The notes: a model not told the origin generated them from the letters alone. A stretch of 64,000 nucleotides of DNA from a bacterium (GCA_016124445.1 WGNR01000008.1:42394-106393); one strand, 5' to 3'. Positions 47,051 through 57,472 are shown, counted from the stretch's first letter. Numbers and translations are program-made.

Positions 47051-50000
47051 ATGCAAGATTTCTATTGCTACAATGCGATGGCGCAAGTAATTCGCATTTT
47101 GGGGCAATTGAGAATGCACTCGGAAAACAGGACCGACGAAAACCAACACCCAGACGAAGTGCCTTCGACTCAACCATTCTACGTGGTTGGTATCGGGGCA
47201 TCTGCCGGCGGGCTGGAATCACTGGAGTTGTTTTTCGACAACGCACCAACCAATAGCGGTTTGGCTTTCGTGGTGGTGCAACACCTATCCCCGGACTTCA
47301 AGAGCCTGATGGATCAGCTCTTGGCCCGTCACACGCAAATCGAAATCCATCGTGTTGAAGATGGGATGCAGGTCCACCCCAACGCTATCTACCTGCTGCA
47401 GCCCAAGCACGACATCACTATCGAAAATGGTATCTTGCGGCTCACCAAGCATGACCCCGAAATGGGAGTCAAGCTGCCGATTGATGTCTTCTTTAAATCA
47501 TTGGCCGCAGACCAAGGGGATCGTGCGGTTGGTGTTGTTTTGTCAGGTACCGGCTCGGACGGTTCACGCGGAATTCGCCATATCCACAACGCCGGTGGCC
47601 TGGTCGTGATTCAAGACAGCGAATCGGCCGCGTTCGACGGTATGCCGCGGGCATCGGCAGCTACCGGGGTTGCCGATGTCGTTTGCCGCCCGCAATCGAT
47701 GACCAAAAAGATCCTCGAATTCGCTCGTTCGCCCGAAGATTTCAAACGGGGCCAGATCGAAGACCCTCTTGGAACCGAAGAAGGAGACCTGCCAGCCCTT
47801 TTTCGCCTGTTCCGACAACGGTTCGGCATCGATTTCACCCACTACAAAGCAGCCACCATCCAACGCCGCATCGAACGGCGGATGCAGTTATCTCAAATCA
47901 AAGACCTGCACGAGTATCTGGGCAAGTTGTCGAACAACACAGATGAGCTGGACTTGCTATACCGTGACTTACTAGTCGAGGTAACTTCCTTCTTCCGCGA
48001 TGCCGAGGCATTCCGGCTCTTGGAGCGAGACATTATCCCCAAGATGGTCGCTGAATGTGCTGCCGATGATGAATTGCGTGTCTGGGTCGCCGGTTGCGCT
48101 ACCGGAGAAGAAGCCTACTCACTGGCCATCTTGCTGCACGAAGCGATCGAGAACATGGCGAAGCCGGTCAACGTCAAGGTCTTCGCCAGCGACGTTCACC
48201 AGAAATCGATGGAAATCGCCAGCTCGGCAATCTACGCACCCAAAGCAATCGAAAACCTTCCGGCTCGCTATCGAGAAAAGTACTTTTCGCTGCACGGCGA
48301 CTTCTACCATGTCAAACCCGAAATCCGTCGGATGGTTGTCTTCGCCCGGCATGACCTAACGCGCGATCCTCCATTTACGCGCATCAATCTACTCAGTTGC
48401 CGCAATGTGTTGATCTACCTGGAACCGGAAATCCAGCGCCGGATCGTGGCGACATTCCACTTCGGTCTCCGCGTTGGGGGGACCATGATGCTGGGGCCTA
48501 GCGAATCGCTTGGGACGTTGGCCAAGGAGTTCGAGACGCTCGACCAACATTGGAGAATCTATCGCAAGCTCCGCGATGTCCGTCTGCCTGAATCAGCTCG
48601 GATGCCGCTGGCTCCGCCTCCCAACTCCATCATGAACAGCCAGGCACTTGCTGGGACCAGTTCTTCGAAATCGGAAGATGCCTGGTTTCTCCCTGGTGCC
48701 TACGAAGACCTTTTGGCCAAGTATGTTCCGCCGAGCCTACTGGTCAACGAGTTTTACGAGTTGATCCATACCTTTGGAGAAGCACGCAAACTGCTGGTCC
48801 AGCCTCAAGGCCGAACGACGCTCGATGTCTCGCGAATGGTAGAAGGTGACCTTCAAACGGCGATCTCCGCTGCCCTGCACCGGGCGAACCAAAAAGACGA
48901 GCCGGTGACGTTCAAGAGCGTTGAATCGAAAACGGCCTTGGGCCCCAAACGTCTCAATGTGCGAGTCGAGCCCTATCTGAAAGGCAGCCGCAAACTGTTT
49001 CTCATCTGTCTGGAGGAACAAGAGAAGAACACGCAGCTCAAAGAAAATGCGCCCGTCAACACGATTGAGTTCGACGAAGAACGTATTGGCCGGGTCGAGG
49101 AACTGGAACGCGAACTCGATCATACGCGCCAGTCGCTGCAAACCACCGTCGAGGAATTAGAAACCAGCAACGAAGAGCTGCAGTCGACCAACGAAGAGTT
49201 GATCGCATCGAACGAGGAACTGCAGAGCACCAACGAAGAGCTTCATAGCGTCAACGAGGAACTCTACACGGTTAATTCGGAACACCAGCGCAAGATCGAC
49301 GAGTTGACCGACTTGAACAACGACTTGGACAACCTGCTGGCGAGTACCGAAATCGGAACGATCTTCCTCGACTCCGAGCTACGAATTCGCCGCTTCACGC
49401 CAGCAATTGCCGCGGCCTTTCATGTCGTCGAGCATGACATCGGTCGTCCCATTCGGCACATTACCTACAATCTCGAAAACCCAGAATTAATCTCCGATCT
49501 GCAACAAGTCCTCGAGACCGAGGAGAGTATTACTCGAGAGGTTCGCAGCCGGGATGGCCGCTCATATCTCAAGCGGGTACGTCCTTACTTCGACGAGTCG
49601 GACAATTGTGAAGGCCTGGTGCTGACATTTGACGACATCACTGCCATCAAAACGGCGGCCTCACTGGCCGAGCAAGCGGAAGAGGATCTGGCCATCAGCC
49701 AACGCGAATTGCAGCATTTTGCCTACGCGGTTTCACACGACTTACAAACACCACTGCGGCACGTCCAGGATTTCGTCAACCGTATCCGCGAACAAGACGT
49801 CACTTCGGACCAGACCGACGGGCTAGTCTCTGGAATCAGCACGGCAACGCATCGCATGCAGGATATGATCGATGCCTTGTTGACCTATTCACGCGTGCAC
49901 ACCCAAGGGGCCCAGTTCGAGAGAGTCTCACTCGATGATGTCATGGAGACGGCAGTCGCTAATCTGGATCAAGAAGTCAGAGAAGCCAATGCCAGCGTAT

Positions 50001-50401
50001 CCTGGGAGTCCTTACCTCGGATTCAAGCTGATCGAAATCAATTGATCACCTGTTTCGAGGAACTGATCCGCAATGCCATCAAGTTTCGAGGAGAGGTGCC
50101 GCCCAAAATTCATATTGGCGCACGAATCCGGAATCTCAATTGGCTGCTGTCCATTCACGACAACGGCATCGGTATCGAACATCGACACTATGAAAGAATA
50201 TTCGTGATATTCCAACGCCTGGGCTTCAAAGAAGAAGCCGGGGGAGTTGGACTGGGTCTAGCTTTGTGCCGCCGTATCTTGGAACGGCATCATGGCTGGA
50301 TCTGGGTAGAATCGACGCCTGGGCGCGGGAGCACCTTCTTTGTTGAACTGCCAAAGGTCGGAACCGCTTCCCAGCACGATAATCGAGAAGACGACAAATG
50401 A
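47051..50401 (+). CDS. CheB-CheR-coiled coil-PAS-histidine kinase
   Basis: 1116 residues (1095 if the ATG at 47114 is used, which would match the N-termini of the two paralogues; neither start has a strong ribosome binding site). CheB methylesterase domain at 43-235 with the triad Ser51 (GIGASAGG), His78 (VVQHLSP) and Asp170 ([10 protein letters not shown]). CheR N- and SAM domains at about 255-510 with G-C-A-T-G-E-E at 348-354. A coiled coil made of (x-x-N-E-E-L-x) heptads at ~675-765, a PAS domain to ~885, HisKA with His896 (VSHDLQTPLR), and an HATPase (NAIKF, DNGIGI, GVGLGLALC). No TM segment. The receptor methylation enzymes of chemotaxis are thus fused to a kinase, but no receptor lies nearby. 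It overlaps the next gene by 4 bases. Confidence 0.93.
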   Translation: MQDFYCYNAMAQVIRILGQLRMHSENRTDENQHPDEVPSTQPFYVVGIGASAGGLESLELFFDNAPTNSGLAFVVVQHLSPDFKSLMDQLLARHTQIEIHRVEDGMQVHPNAIYLLQPKHDITIENGILRLTKHDPEMGVKLPIDVFFKSLAADQGDRAVGVVLSGTGSDGSRGIRHIHNAGGLVVIQDSESAAFDGMPRASAATGVADVVCRPQSMTKKILEFARSPEDFKRGQIEDPLGTEEGDLPALFRLFRQRFGIDFTHYKAATIQRRIERRMQLSQIKDLHEYLGKLSNNTDELDLLYRDLLVEVTSFFRDAEAFRLLERDIIPKMVAECAADDELRVWVAGCATGEEAYSLAILLHEAIENMAKPVNVKVFASDVHQKSMEIASSAIYAPKAIENLPARYREKYFSLHGDFYHVKPEIRRMVVFARHDLTRDPPFTRINLLSCRNVLIYLEPEIQRRIVATFHFGLRVGGTMMLGPSESLGTLAKEFETLDQHWRIYRKLRDVRLPESARMPLAPPPNSIMNSQALAGTSSSKSEDAWFLPGAYEDLLAKYVPPSLLVNEFYELIHTFGEARKLLVQPQGRTTLDVSRMVEGDLQTAISAALHRANQKDEPVTFKSVESKTALGPKRLNVRVEPYLKGSRKLFLICLEEQEKNTQLKENAPVNTIEFDEERIGRVEELERELDHTRQSLQTTVEELETSNEELQSTNEELIASNEELQSTNEELHSVNEELYTVNSEHQRKIDELTDLNNDLDNLLASTEIGTIFLDSELRIRRFTPAIAAAFHVVEHDIGRPIRHITYNLENPELISDLQQVLETEESITREVRSRDGRSYLKRVRPYFDESDNCEGLVLTFDDITAIKTAASLAEQAEEDLAISQRELQHFAYAVSHDLQTPLRHVQDFVNRIREQDVTSDQTDGLVSGISTATHRMQDMIDALLTYSRVHTQGAQFERVSLDDVMETAVANLDQEVREANASVSWESLPRIQADRNQLITCFEELIRNAIKFRGEVPPKIHIGARIRNLNWLLSIHDNGIGIEHRHYERIFVIFQRLGFKEEAGGVGLGLALCRRILERHHGWIWVESTPGRGSTFFVELPKVGTASQHDNREDDK
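49151..49310 (+). repeat. Heptad-repeat coding segment (copy 1 of 3)
   Basis: Codes for the N-E-E-L heptads linking the CheR and PAS domains. Near-identical segments lie at 52438 and 55161 in the same orientation. They are conserved well enough at DNA level (runs such as GAGGAACTGCAGAG) to serve as substrates for recombination between the three genes. Confidence 0.6.
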
Positions 50402-52971
50402 GCGATCCAAACGAAAACGTTTCGAATGAAAACCCCGAAGATTTGGCGCACGGCGGAAATGCCCCGTCCTATGTCGTTGGCGTAGGAGCCTCGGCGGGCG
50501 GCCTTGAGGCATTAGAACGGTTGTTCGAAAACATGCCGACCGATAGCGGCATGGCATTTGTTGTCGTTCAGCACCTCTCGCCCGACTTCAAGAGCTTGAT
50601 GGACGAACTACTTGCCCGGCGAACCGATATCCCCATCTACCGGGTCACCGACGGCATGCGACTTCAGGCCAACGCGATCTATCTGATACCTCCGAAAAAG
50701 AACATGGAGTTATCAGGCGGGTGCCTCCACCTGACCGCACAAAACGTGGGTAGTTTGAACCTGCCAATTGATATCTTTTTCAGGTCCTTGGCTAAGGACG
50801 CCAAAGAGAAGGCGATTGCGGTTGTCTTATCAGGGACCGGCAGCGACGGCTCGCGCGGAATTCAAGACGTCCATGAAGCAGGCGGGCTGGTTGTTGTCCA
50901 ATCGATTCAATCGGCCGGGTTCGATGGCATGCCGCGCAGCGCACTGGGAACCGGGATCACCGATGTGGTTTGCCCACCGGATAGCATCGCGTCCCGAATT
51001 CTGGAATACATCCAGAGCCCCGCGACCTTTATCAACCAGGAAGCAGGCGAAGAAGACCTGCCCGATTCGAGCGAGTTTGTCACGATATTCAAGCTTTTCC
51101 GCAATCAGTACGGCATCGACTTCAGTATGTACAAGCCAACAACGATCGTTCGTCGGATCGAACGGCGTTTAAAGTTGGCTCGCTGCGGGTCATTGGCTGA
51201 GTACTCGAAGCTGGTGGAAGGAGACGCACGCGAGCTCGACGTCCTTTACCGGGACCTGCTGGTCGAAGTGACGCAGTTCTTTCGCGACTTGGAGGCCTTC
51301 CAGAAGCTGCGAAATTCCGTGATTCCCGGTCTCCTGGACCAGGCGATTGAAACCGGGGAGCTACGTATCTGGGTTCCAGGCTGTGCCACTGGCGAAGAGG
51401 CCTATTCCTTGGCCATGCTCGCCACGGAAGCAATCGAACGGCGCGGACTCAAAATCGAGTTAAAGCTATTTGCATCAGATGTCCATCAGACATCGATGGA
51501 AACTGCCAGTTCAGGCGTTTACTCCTCAGCCAGCGTATCGCGGATGCCGCTGGAATTCCGTGATCGGTTCTTCACCAGAATCGGCGATCTGTATCACATC
51601 TCAACCGACCTGCGGCAGAAGGTAATCTTTGCCCCACACGATATCACCAAGGATCCTCCTTTTACCCGGATCGATCTGATCAGTTGTCGAAATGTGCTGA
51701 TCTATTTCAACCAAGACGTCCAGAAGCGGGTCATCTCGCTGTTCCATTTTGGCCTGAACGTCGGGGGCGTTTTGTTTCTTGGTCCGAGCGAAAGCATCGG
51801 TGAGTTGGAACGTGAGTTCGAGCCAATCGATCGACAATGGCGTGTCTATCGCAAGCTAAGAAATGTTCGCCTGGCCGATACCGGCCCGATTTCTCCGCAA
51901 CCTCCGCTCACTCGGGTTGTTTACACGCGTCCTTCCTATGTCGCCACGCAAACTCGCGGCGATAAATCGTGGACGGTTCCCGAAGCATATGATCACTTGC
52001 TCTCCAAGTACGTCCCTCCGAGTCTGCTAATCAACCAGCACTTGGAACTGGTGCATTCCTTTGGGGATACCCGGCGGCTTCTGGTCCAACCCGAAGGCAA
52101 GGCAACCCTCGATGTCTTAAAGATGGTTGAGGGAGATTTGCGCACCGCTATGAACGCCGCCCTTCATAAGGCTTCGACGAAAGAGGAAACCATTGCGTTC
52201 GAAGGTGTCCGGGTTCGTTCCGATCTGGGCGAAAGTCTCTATAGAATCGTTGCCGAACCGTATCACAAAGGGTCCGAGAAGATGTACCTGGTGTCACTCG
52301 AACAGATGGCGGCCCCGGTTCAGACTTCACAAGATATGGAGCCAGTGCAATTCGACTCCGCCGACCAGTCCGCCCAACGGATCGTTGCGCTCGAACGAGA
52401 ATTGGACTACACGAAAGAAACCCTCCAGGCAACTGTCGAGGAATTGGAAACCAGCAACGAAGAACTACAATCTGCTAACGAGGAGTTGGTTGCGTCCAAC
52501 GAGGAACTGCAAAGCACCAACGAAGAGTTGCACGGGGTCAACGAGGAACTCTTCACCGTCAACTCGGAACATCAGAAGAAAATTAGTGAGTTGACTCAGC
52601 TCACCGAGGACATGGACCACCTGCTCAAGAGCACGCAGATCGGTACGGTGTTCCTCGATACGGATCTCAAAATCCGCAAGTTTACCGTAGAAGCAAAGGA
52701 TGCTTTTCACATCCTCGATCAAGACATTGGTCGCCCCATCAGTCACATTGCGCATAACCTGAAGGATGTTGAACTCGTTGAGGAAGCGCGCAACGTGCTC
52801 GAAACCCACCGGCCGGTGGAACGCGCGATTGAATCTCGTTTAGGAAAAACTTACCTGATGCGTTTGTTACCGTATGAAGGTACACGCGGTTCCGATGGGG
52901 TCGTTGTGACATTGATCGACACCTCAAGAATCTTGTCGCTGCACCGGCAGCTAGAGGAATCGGATCGTTAA
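50398..52971 (+). CDS. CheB-CheR-coiled coil-PAS protein without kinase
   Basis: 857 residues, starting in the ATGA overlap with the preceding kinase gene, so translation should be coupled and amounts matched. CheB domain with Ser32 and the GTGSDGSRG Asp motif; CheR with FGIDF-type N-domain and an intact SAM motif G-C-A-T-G-E-E at 328-334; the same N-E-E-L coiled coil (~655-745); one PAS domain ending ...[23 protein letters not shown], where the reading frame stops. In both paralogues the PAS is followed by transmitter domains; here they are missing and no remnant follows the stop in the 185-base gap. It may act by forming mixed oligomers through the coiled coil. Confidence 0.92.
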   Translation: MSDPNENVSNENPEDLAHGGNAPSYVVGVGASAGGLEALERLFENMPTDSGMAFVVVQHLSPDFKSLMDELLARRTDIPIYRVTDGMRLQANAIYLIPPKKNMELSGGCLHLTAQNVGSLNLPIDIFFRSLAKDAKEKAIAVVLSGTGSDGSRGIQDVHEAGGLVVVQSIQSAGFDGMPRSALGTGITDVVCPPDSIASRILEYIQSPATFINQEAGEEDLPDSSEFVTIFKLFRNQYGIDFSMYKPTTIVRRIERRLKLARCGSLAEYSKLVEGDARELDVLYRDLLVEVTQFFRDLEAFQKLRNSVIPGLLDQAIETGELRIWVPGCATGEEAYSLAMLATEAIERRGLKIELKLFASDVHQTSMETASSGVYSSASVSRMPLEFRDRFFTRIGDLYHISTDLRQKVIFAPHDITKDPPFTRIDLISCRNVLIYFNQDVQKRVISLFHFGLNVGGVLFLGPSESIGELEREFEPIDRQWRVYRKLRNVRLADTGPISPQPPLTRVVYTRPSYVATQTRGDKSWTVPEAYDHLLSKYVPPSLLINQHLELVHSFGDTRRLLVQPEGKATLDVLKMVEGDLRTAMNAALHKASTKEETIAFEGVRVRSDLGESLYRIVAEPYHKGSEKMYLVSLEQMAAPVQTSQDMEPVQFDSADQSAQRIVALERELDYTKETLQATVEELETSNEELQSANEELVASNEELQSTNEELHGVNEELFTVNSEHQKKISELTQLTEDMDHLLKSTQIGTVFLDTDLKIRKFTVEAKDAFHILDQDIGRPISHIAHNLKDVELVEEARNVLETHRPVERAIESRLGKTYLMRLLPYEGTRGSDGVVVTLIDTSRILSLHRQLEESDR
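52438..52597 (+). repeat. Heptad-repeat coding segment (copy 2 of 3)
   Basis: Second copy of the N-E-E-L heptad segment, inside the kinase-less CheB-CheR gene. It is closest in sequence to copy 1 ([11 protein letters not shown] start in both). Confidence 0.6.
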
Positions 52972-53156
52972 TCTGAAGGAGATGGCACCCTACCTACGCG
53001 GTAAACCGAAAGTGATCCTAGAAACATGTACGGGAAGTACCAGAAACACACGAATTTCCCTTGCACCTATGAATTCGTTTCCTGAAGATTGGGGACCAAC
53101 ACCAACGGCCAGAAAGATATCGGCAGGTTGACGATTAACCGGGGCAGTCTAATCAC

Positions 53157-56100
53157 GTGACGAGTAACGAATCTCATCCATCACAAAATGTCGATGGCCC
53201 GTTCATCGTGGGCATCGGAGCATCTGCAGGAGGCCTGGAGGCGCTTGAGCGTTTTTTCAAGAACGCCGATCCCAACCTTCCGGCCGTGTATGTCATCGTC
53301 CAGCATCTGTCGCCAGAACAGCCAAGCATGATGGACCATTTGCTGGCACGGCATACCGAAATGCCGGTTCAGCAGGCCAGTCACCAGTTGGAAGTTTGCC
53401 CGCGTCATATCTATTTGATTCCGCCGGGCAAGGACATGATCGTTACCGATGGCAAACTTCTGATTGCCGATCGCTCTCCTGAGAATGGCCTTTCATTGCC
53501 GATTGACCAGTTCTTCCGTTCTCTGGCTCAGGACGCTGGACGAAAGTCCGTCGGAATCGTCCTTTCGGGAACCGGTTCAGATGGGTCACGCGGGATTTGT
53601 GAGATCCATGCCGCCGGTGGATTGGCTTTAATTCAATCGCCCGAGTCAGCTCGTTTCGACGGAATGCCTCGGGCCGCCATTCAGACCGGAGTGGCCGATG
53701 CGATCCTTTCCCCCGAAGAAATGCACAACGATCTTAGCCAATTCGTCCATCGACCGTTGGGCGGGCTGGACAGCGATTTTGGCAAGCCAGCAGCAGGAAA
53801 CTCGACCGAGGTCGATGTCAACCTGATCTTTCGCCTGCTCCGCAATAAGTACGGTGTCGACTTCTCGCATTACAAGGTCGGCACCGTTACTCGACGGATC
53901 GAACGCCGCTTGATGCTCAACCAGGTTTACGACCTCTCCGCATATGCCGAGCGTCTGAAGAGTGATGAAGACGAACTGGACAAGCTCTATCGCGACCTGC
54001 TGATCGGGGTGACTCGCTTCTTGCGCGATCCGGAAGCATTCGATTTGGTCCATCGCGAAATGATTCGCCCATTGATTCGCCGAGCCAATCCCTTGAACGA
54101 GCTTCGGTTCTGGGTCGCCGGCACCGGCACCGGGCAAGAGGCCTATTCGCTGGCCATGTTGGTTTGCGAGGAACTTGAAAAACATCCGCAATCGATCCCG
54201 GTACGAATCTTCGCCACCGACGTTCATGATCGCGCCCTGGAAATCGCTGCCCGAGGTTTTTACACCGAAGAGCAGATGCTGGGCGTCTCGTCCGAGCAGA
54301 TCGCCAAGTACTTCAGCAAGCGTCGCGATGGCTATCAGGTTTGCCCGCACCTGCGCAAGATGATCGTCTTCGCCCCGCACAACATCATCCGGGATGCTCC
54401 GTTCACCCTGATGGACTTTGTCAGCTGTCGCAATCTGTTGATCTACCTACAGCCTGAGTCGCAGAAGAAGGCGCTCTCGCTGTTTCATTTCGCCTTGAAA
54501 GTGGGAGGACAGCTGTGGCTTGGGCCAAGTGAAACGGTTGGCGATCTGGGAAGAGAATTCGATGTTCTGCACGAACATTGGCGGATGTATCAAAAACGCC
54601 GCGATGTGCGGATCCTGGCCAATGAGCGGTCATCTCCGGCCACCGTGGTATCAAGTCGAACGACTGGGAACGGATCAGCCCCCAGTCGCGGCAACCTAAC
54701 ACATCAGATCGAAACCTACGATCGGCTGCTGGACGAGTTTATGCCGCCCAGCATTCTGGTCAGCGTCGACCGAGACCTGCTGCACACGTTCTCGGGGGCG
54801 AGCAAATACCTGATTCACAAAGATGGTCGCCCCACAACCGACGTTGTCGAGTTGGTGCAGCCTGATTTGAAAGTCCCGGTTCTAACCGCCTTGCAACGGG
54901 CGATTCGCGAGCAGACCCAGGTCGTCCTTTCGGGACTGCAATGCCAAACACTTCCGGATGAAGAGATCAAGCTGATCATCAAGCCTTTTTTCGGCCGATC
55001 TGGTAGAAGCAACGAATACCTGATCATGTTCGAGGCAGAGGACCTGCAAAACAGTGGCAAAGCTCAGCCCTCGATCGATCTCGAGGGAATCACCTGGGAG
55101 CAAATCCAGGCCTTGGAATCGGAACTTCAATTCGCCAAGGAAAGTTTGCAGTCGACGATTCAGGAACTGGAATCGACCAACGAAGAATTACAGTCCTCCA
55201 ACGAAGAGCTACTCGCATCTAACGAGGAACTGCAGAGCACTAACGAAGAGTTGAATTCGGTCAACGAAGAACTGTATACCGTCAACGTCGAGCACCAGCG
55301 GAAAATCGCCGAGTTGACCGAATTGACCGATGATATGGAGAACCTGCTTAACAGCACGGAAGTCGATACGATCTTCCTCGATCGCGATTTTCGCATTCGC
55401 AAATTCACGCCCGGCATCGCCAAGACATTCAATCTGATTCCGCAAGACATCGGCCGCCGAATTGACAGTTTCACCCATAACGTGAAAAACCTGGCCCTGA
55501 TGGATCTTCTGGAACGGGTCCTGCAGTCAGAATCACCGATCGAGCTGGAGGTTGGCGGTTCCGGCCAGCAGTGGCACCTGCTGCGGATCTTGCCGTATCT
55601 TTCCAAGTCGCGTGTCGATGGCATGGTGATGACACTGATCGACATCACCTCGCTCAAGGATGCCGAGCAGCGATTGACCGAGTTGTCTGAGATTGTCAAA
55701 CAATCGTCGGACGCGATTATTCGCCTGGACTTGGACGGAACCATTCGGACCTGGAATACCGGTGCGACTGAATTGTTGGGCTACGCAGATGGTGACGTCG
55801 TCGGCCAGCATATCTCTCTGCTGATGCAGGAAAACGCCGAGCCCTCCGCCCAGTCGCTGCTGCTCGACGTGGCGGATGGCAGATCGGTCAACGATCACTG
55901 CATGATCTGGACGACCAAAGGCGGGCGTCGCCTGGAAGTATCGCTCCACGTTTCACCGATTCGCGATATCACCAAGACCATTCGCGGCGCCTCGGCAATC
56001 GCGCGAGACATTTCAGAACTTCGCAAGGCAGAAGAAGAGATTCGCGATGCGGTTCGGCGGCGGGATCAGTTCCTGGCGATGTTATCGCACGAACTACGCA

Positions 56101-57158
56101 ACCCATTTGCCGCAATCTTGAATGCCAACAGTTTGCTGAAAGAAAAAGACCTCGATACGGAAACGATGAAAGACGCGCGAGAGGTTGTCGAACATCAACT
56201 GCAGCACGTATCGCGTCTGCTGGACGACTTGCTGGATGTGGCGCGGATTACGAACGACAAGCTGGTTCTGCATACCGAGGTGGTCGACATCTCGGAATTG
56301 ATCCTCGACGTTGTCGATTGCATCCAGCACCAACTCGATGTGTCGGATCAACAATTGGAACTGACCCGCCCCGATGGCCCGCTGTTCGTGGACGGGGACA
56401 TCGGCCGCTTGCAACAGGCACAAGTCAACCTACTGGTCAACGCCAGCAAATACAGCCCGAAAGGAAGCACGATTCGCTACTCGGTCGTAAGAGATTCCGG
56501 CCATGCGGTGATTCAAGTCAGCGACTCGGGGGATGGTATTCCAGCCGAAATCGCCGATCAGATCTTCGAGCCCTTCGTGCAAGCCGAGCAAACCATTGAC
56601 CGGTCGCAGGGAGGCATGGGGCTAGGCCTTTCGCTGGTGCGCATGATTGTCGAAGCGCACGAGGGCAACGTAAGCGTTGTCAGTGGCAAAGGCCAGGGGA
56701 GCGAATTCACGATTCGTCTTCCATTGACTGCGGCTCCTCCTTCCAACGTTCCGGAGACTCAGCGGAAGATACCTGCTGGCACGCGTCTGCTGTTGATTGA
56801 AGACAGCGACGGTATCCGTCGAATGCTTTCCCGTTCTCTGGAGTTGAAAGGCTTTGAAGTCGATACGGCCAGTAACGGTATCGACGGACTGGCACGATTG
56901 GAATTGTTTCAGCCGCATGTGGCCGTCGTTGATATTGGACTGCCTGATATCGACGGATACGAACTTGCCAGAAGAGCACGCAGCAAGTTTTCCAGCAGCA
57001 CGCTTTTAGTGGCGGTCACCGGCTACGGCCAAGATGACGACCGTCGGAAAGCGCTTGAATCCGGATTCGATATGCACCTGGTGAAACCGATCGATCCAGG
57101 CGAATTGGCATCGACGATTTCACGCTACCTGGCCCCAGATGATTCGCTGACACCGTAA
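53157..57158 (+). CDS. CheB-CheR-coiled coil-PAS-PAS-histidine kinase-REC
   Basis: 1333 residues from a GTG start (no strong ribosome binding site; the next protein features begin within 15 residues, so the start is near). CheB with Ser23 (GIGASAGG), VQHLSP His and GTGSDGSRG Asp. CheR in which the SAM motif reads G-T-G-T-G-Q-E (322-328) instead of G-C-A-T-G-E-E, so methyl transfer may be altered or lost. Coiled coil ~640-730, PAS ~735-845, second PAS ~848-960 (SSDAIIRLDLDGTIRTWNTGA), HisKA His978 (LSHELRNPFAA), HATPase (LLVNASKYS, DSGDGIP, GMGLGLSLV) and a C-terminal receiver with phospho-Asp1259 (VAVVDIGLPDIDG). The HisKA is of the ordinary HELRNP type, unlike the HDLQTPLR type of the first paralogue, so the two kinases probably have different partners. 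A 314-base gap separates it from the CsrA-REC gene. Confidence 0.93.
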   Translation: MTSNESHPSQNVDGPFIVGIGASAGGLEALERFFKNADPNLPAVYVIVQHLSPEQPSMMDHLLARHTEMPVQQASHQLEVCPRHIYLIPPGKDMIVTDGKLLIADRSPENGLSLPIDQFFRSLAQDAGRKSVGIVLSGTGSDGSRGICEIHAAGGLALIQSPESARFDGMPRAAIQTGVADAILSPEEMHNDLSQFVHRPLGGLDSDFGKPAAGNSTEVDVNLIFRLLRNKYGVDFSHYKVGTVTRRIERRLMLNQVYDLSAYAERLKSDEDELDKLYRDLLIGVTRFLRDPEAFDLVHREMIRPLIRRANPLNELRFWVAGTGTGQEAYSLAMLVCEELEKHPQSIPVRIFATDVHDRALEIAARGFYTEEQMLGVSSEQIAKYFSKRRDGYQVCPHLRKMIVFAPHNIIRDAPFTLMDFVSCRNLLIYLQPESQKKALSLFHFALKVGGQLWLGPSETVGDLGREFDVLHEHWRMYQKRRDVRILANERSSPATVVSSRTTGNGSAPSRGNLTHQIETYDRLLDEFMPPSILVSVDRDLLHTFSGASKYLIHKDGRPTTDVVELVQPDLKVPVLTALQRAIREQTQVVLSGLQCQTLPDEEIKLIIKPFFGRSGRSNEYLIMFEAEDLQNSGKAQPSIDLEGITWEQIQALESELQFAKESLQSTIQELESTNEELQSSNEELLASNEELQSTNEELNSVNEELYTVNVEHQRKIAELTELTDDMENLLNSTEVDTIFLDRDFRIRKFTPGIAKTFNLIPQDIGRRIDSFTHNVKNLALMDLLERVLQSESPIELEVGGSGQQWHLLRILPYLSKSRVDGMVMTLIDITSLKDAEQRLTELSEIVKQSSDAIIRLDLDGTIRTWNTGATELLGYADGDVVGQHISLLMQENAEPSAQSLLLDVADGRSVNDHCMIWTTKGGRRLEVSLHVSPIRDITKTIRGASAIARDISELRKAEEEIRDAVRRRDQFLAMLSHELRNPFAAILNANSLLKEKDLDTETMKDAREVVEHQLQHVSRLLDDLLDVARITNDKLVLHTEVVDISELILDVVDCIQHQLDVSDQQLELTRPDGPLFVDGDIGRLQQAQVNLLVNASKYSPKGSTIRYSVVRDSGHAVIQVSDSGDGIPAEIADQIFEPFVQAEQTIDRSQGGMGLGLSLVRMIVEAHEGNVSVVSGKGQGSEFTIRLPLTAAPPSNVPETQRKIPAGTRLLLIEDSDGIRRMLSRSLELKGFEVDTASNGIDGLARLELFQPHVAVVDIGLPDIDGYELARRARSKFSSSTLLVAVTGYGQDDDRRKALESGFDMHLVKPIDPGELASTISRYLAPDDSLTP
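55161..55320 (+). repeat. Heptad-repeat coding segment (copy 3 of 3)
   Basis: Third copy of the N-E-E-L heptad segment, in the CheB-CheR-kinase-REC gene. It is the most diverged of the three (ELESTNEELQSSNEELLAS). Confidence 0.6.
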
Positions 57159-57288
57159 AGCCTTCGAAGATGATACAAATGGAAACGTGGACGTGCAGAA
57201 GTACATTTAGGCCACCCATTTTTCGGATAATAGCACTGAAATCCATTGACTCGTTGAAGCGGTACTGATAGTTTAACCCCTAAGGCGT

Positions 57289-57308
57289 GCGGGCAGCCGA
57301 TAGCTCGC
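57289..57308 (+). repeat. 20-base direct repeat, copy 1
   Basis: GCGGGCAGCCGA, two variable bases, then GCTCGC. The same word recurs at 58627-58646 in the same orientation, the two copies bracketing the second CsrA-REC gene and the hairpin region. It lies in the 314-base gap 57159-57472. Confidence 0.5.
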
Positions 57309-57472
57309 TTCCGCAACGGACGGCTCAGTCGAGGGTTTTCAGAAGAGTTCATTCAGGGATTGCGAATTCGCAATTTGAACTCTGGGGCAATAGTTTCCTC
57401 AATTAGGGGAATTTGGCCTCCTTACCTCTTCTGCACCATAATCCTGTATGGATGCAGCTAAAGGAGACCGTT

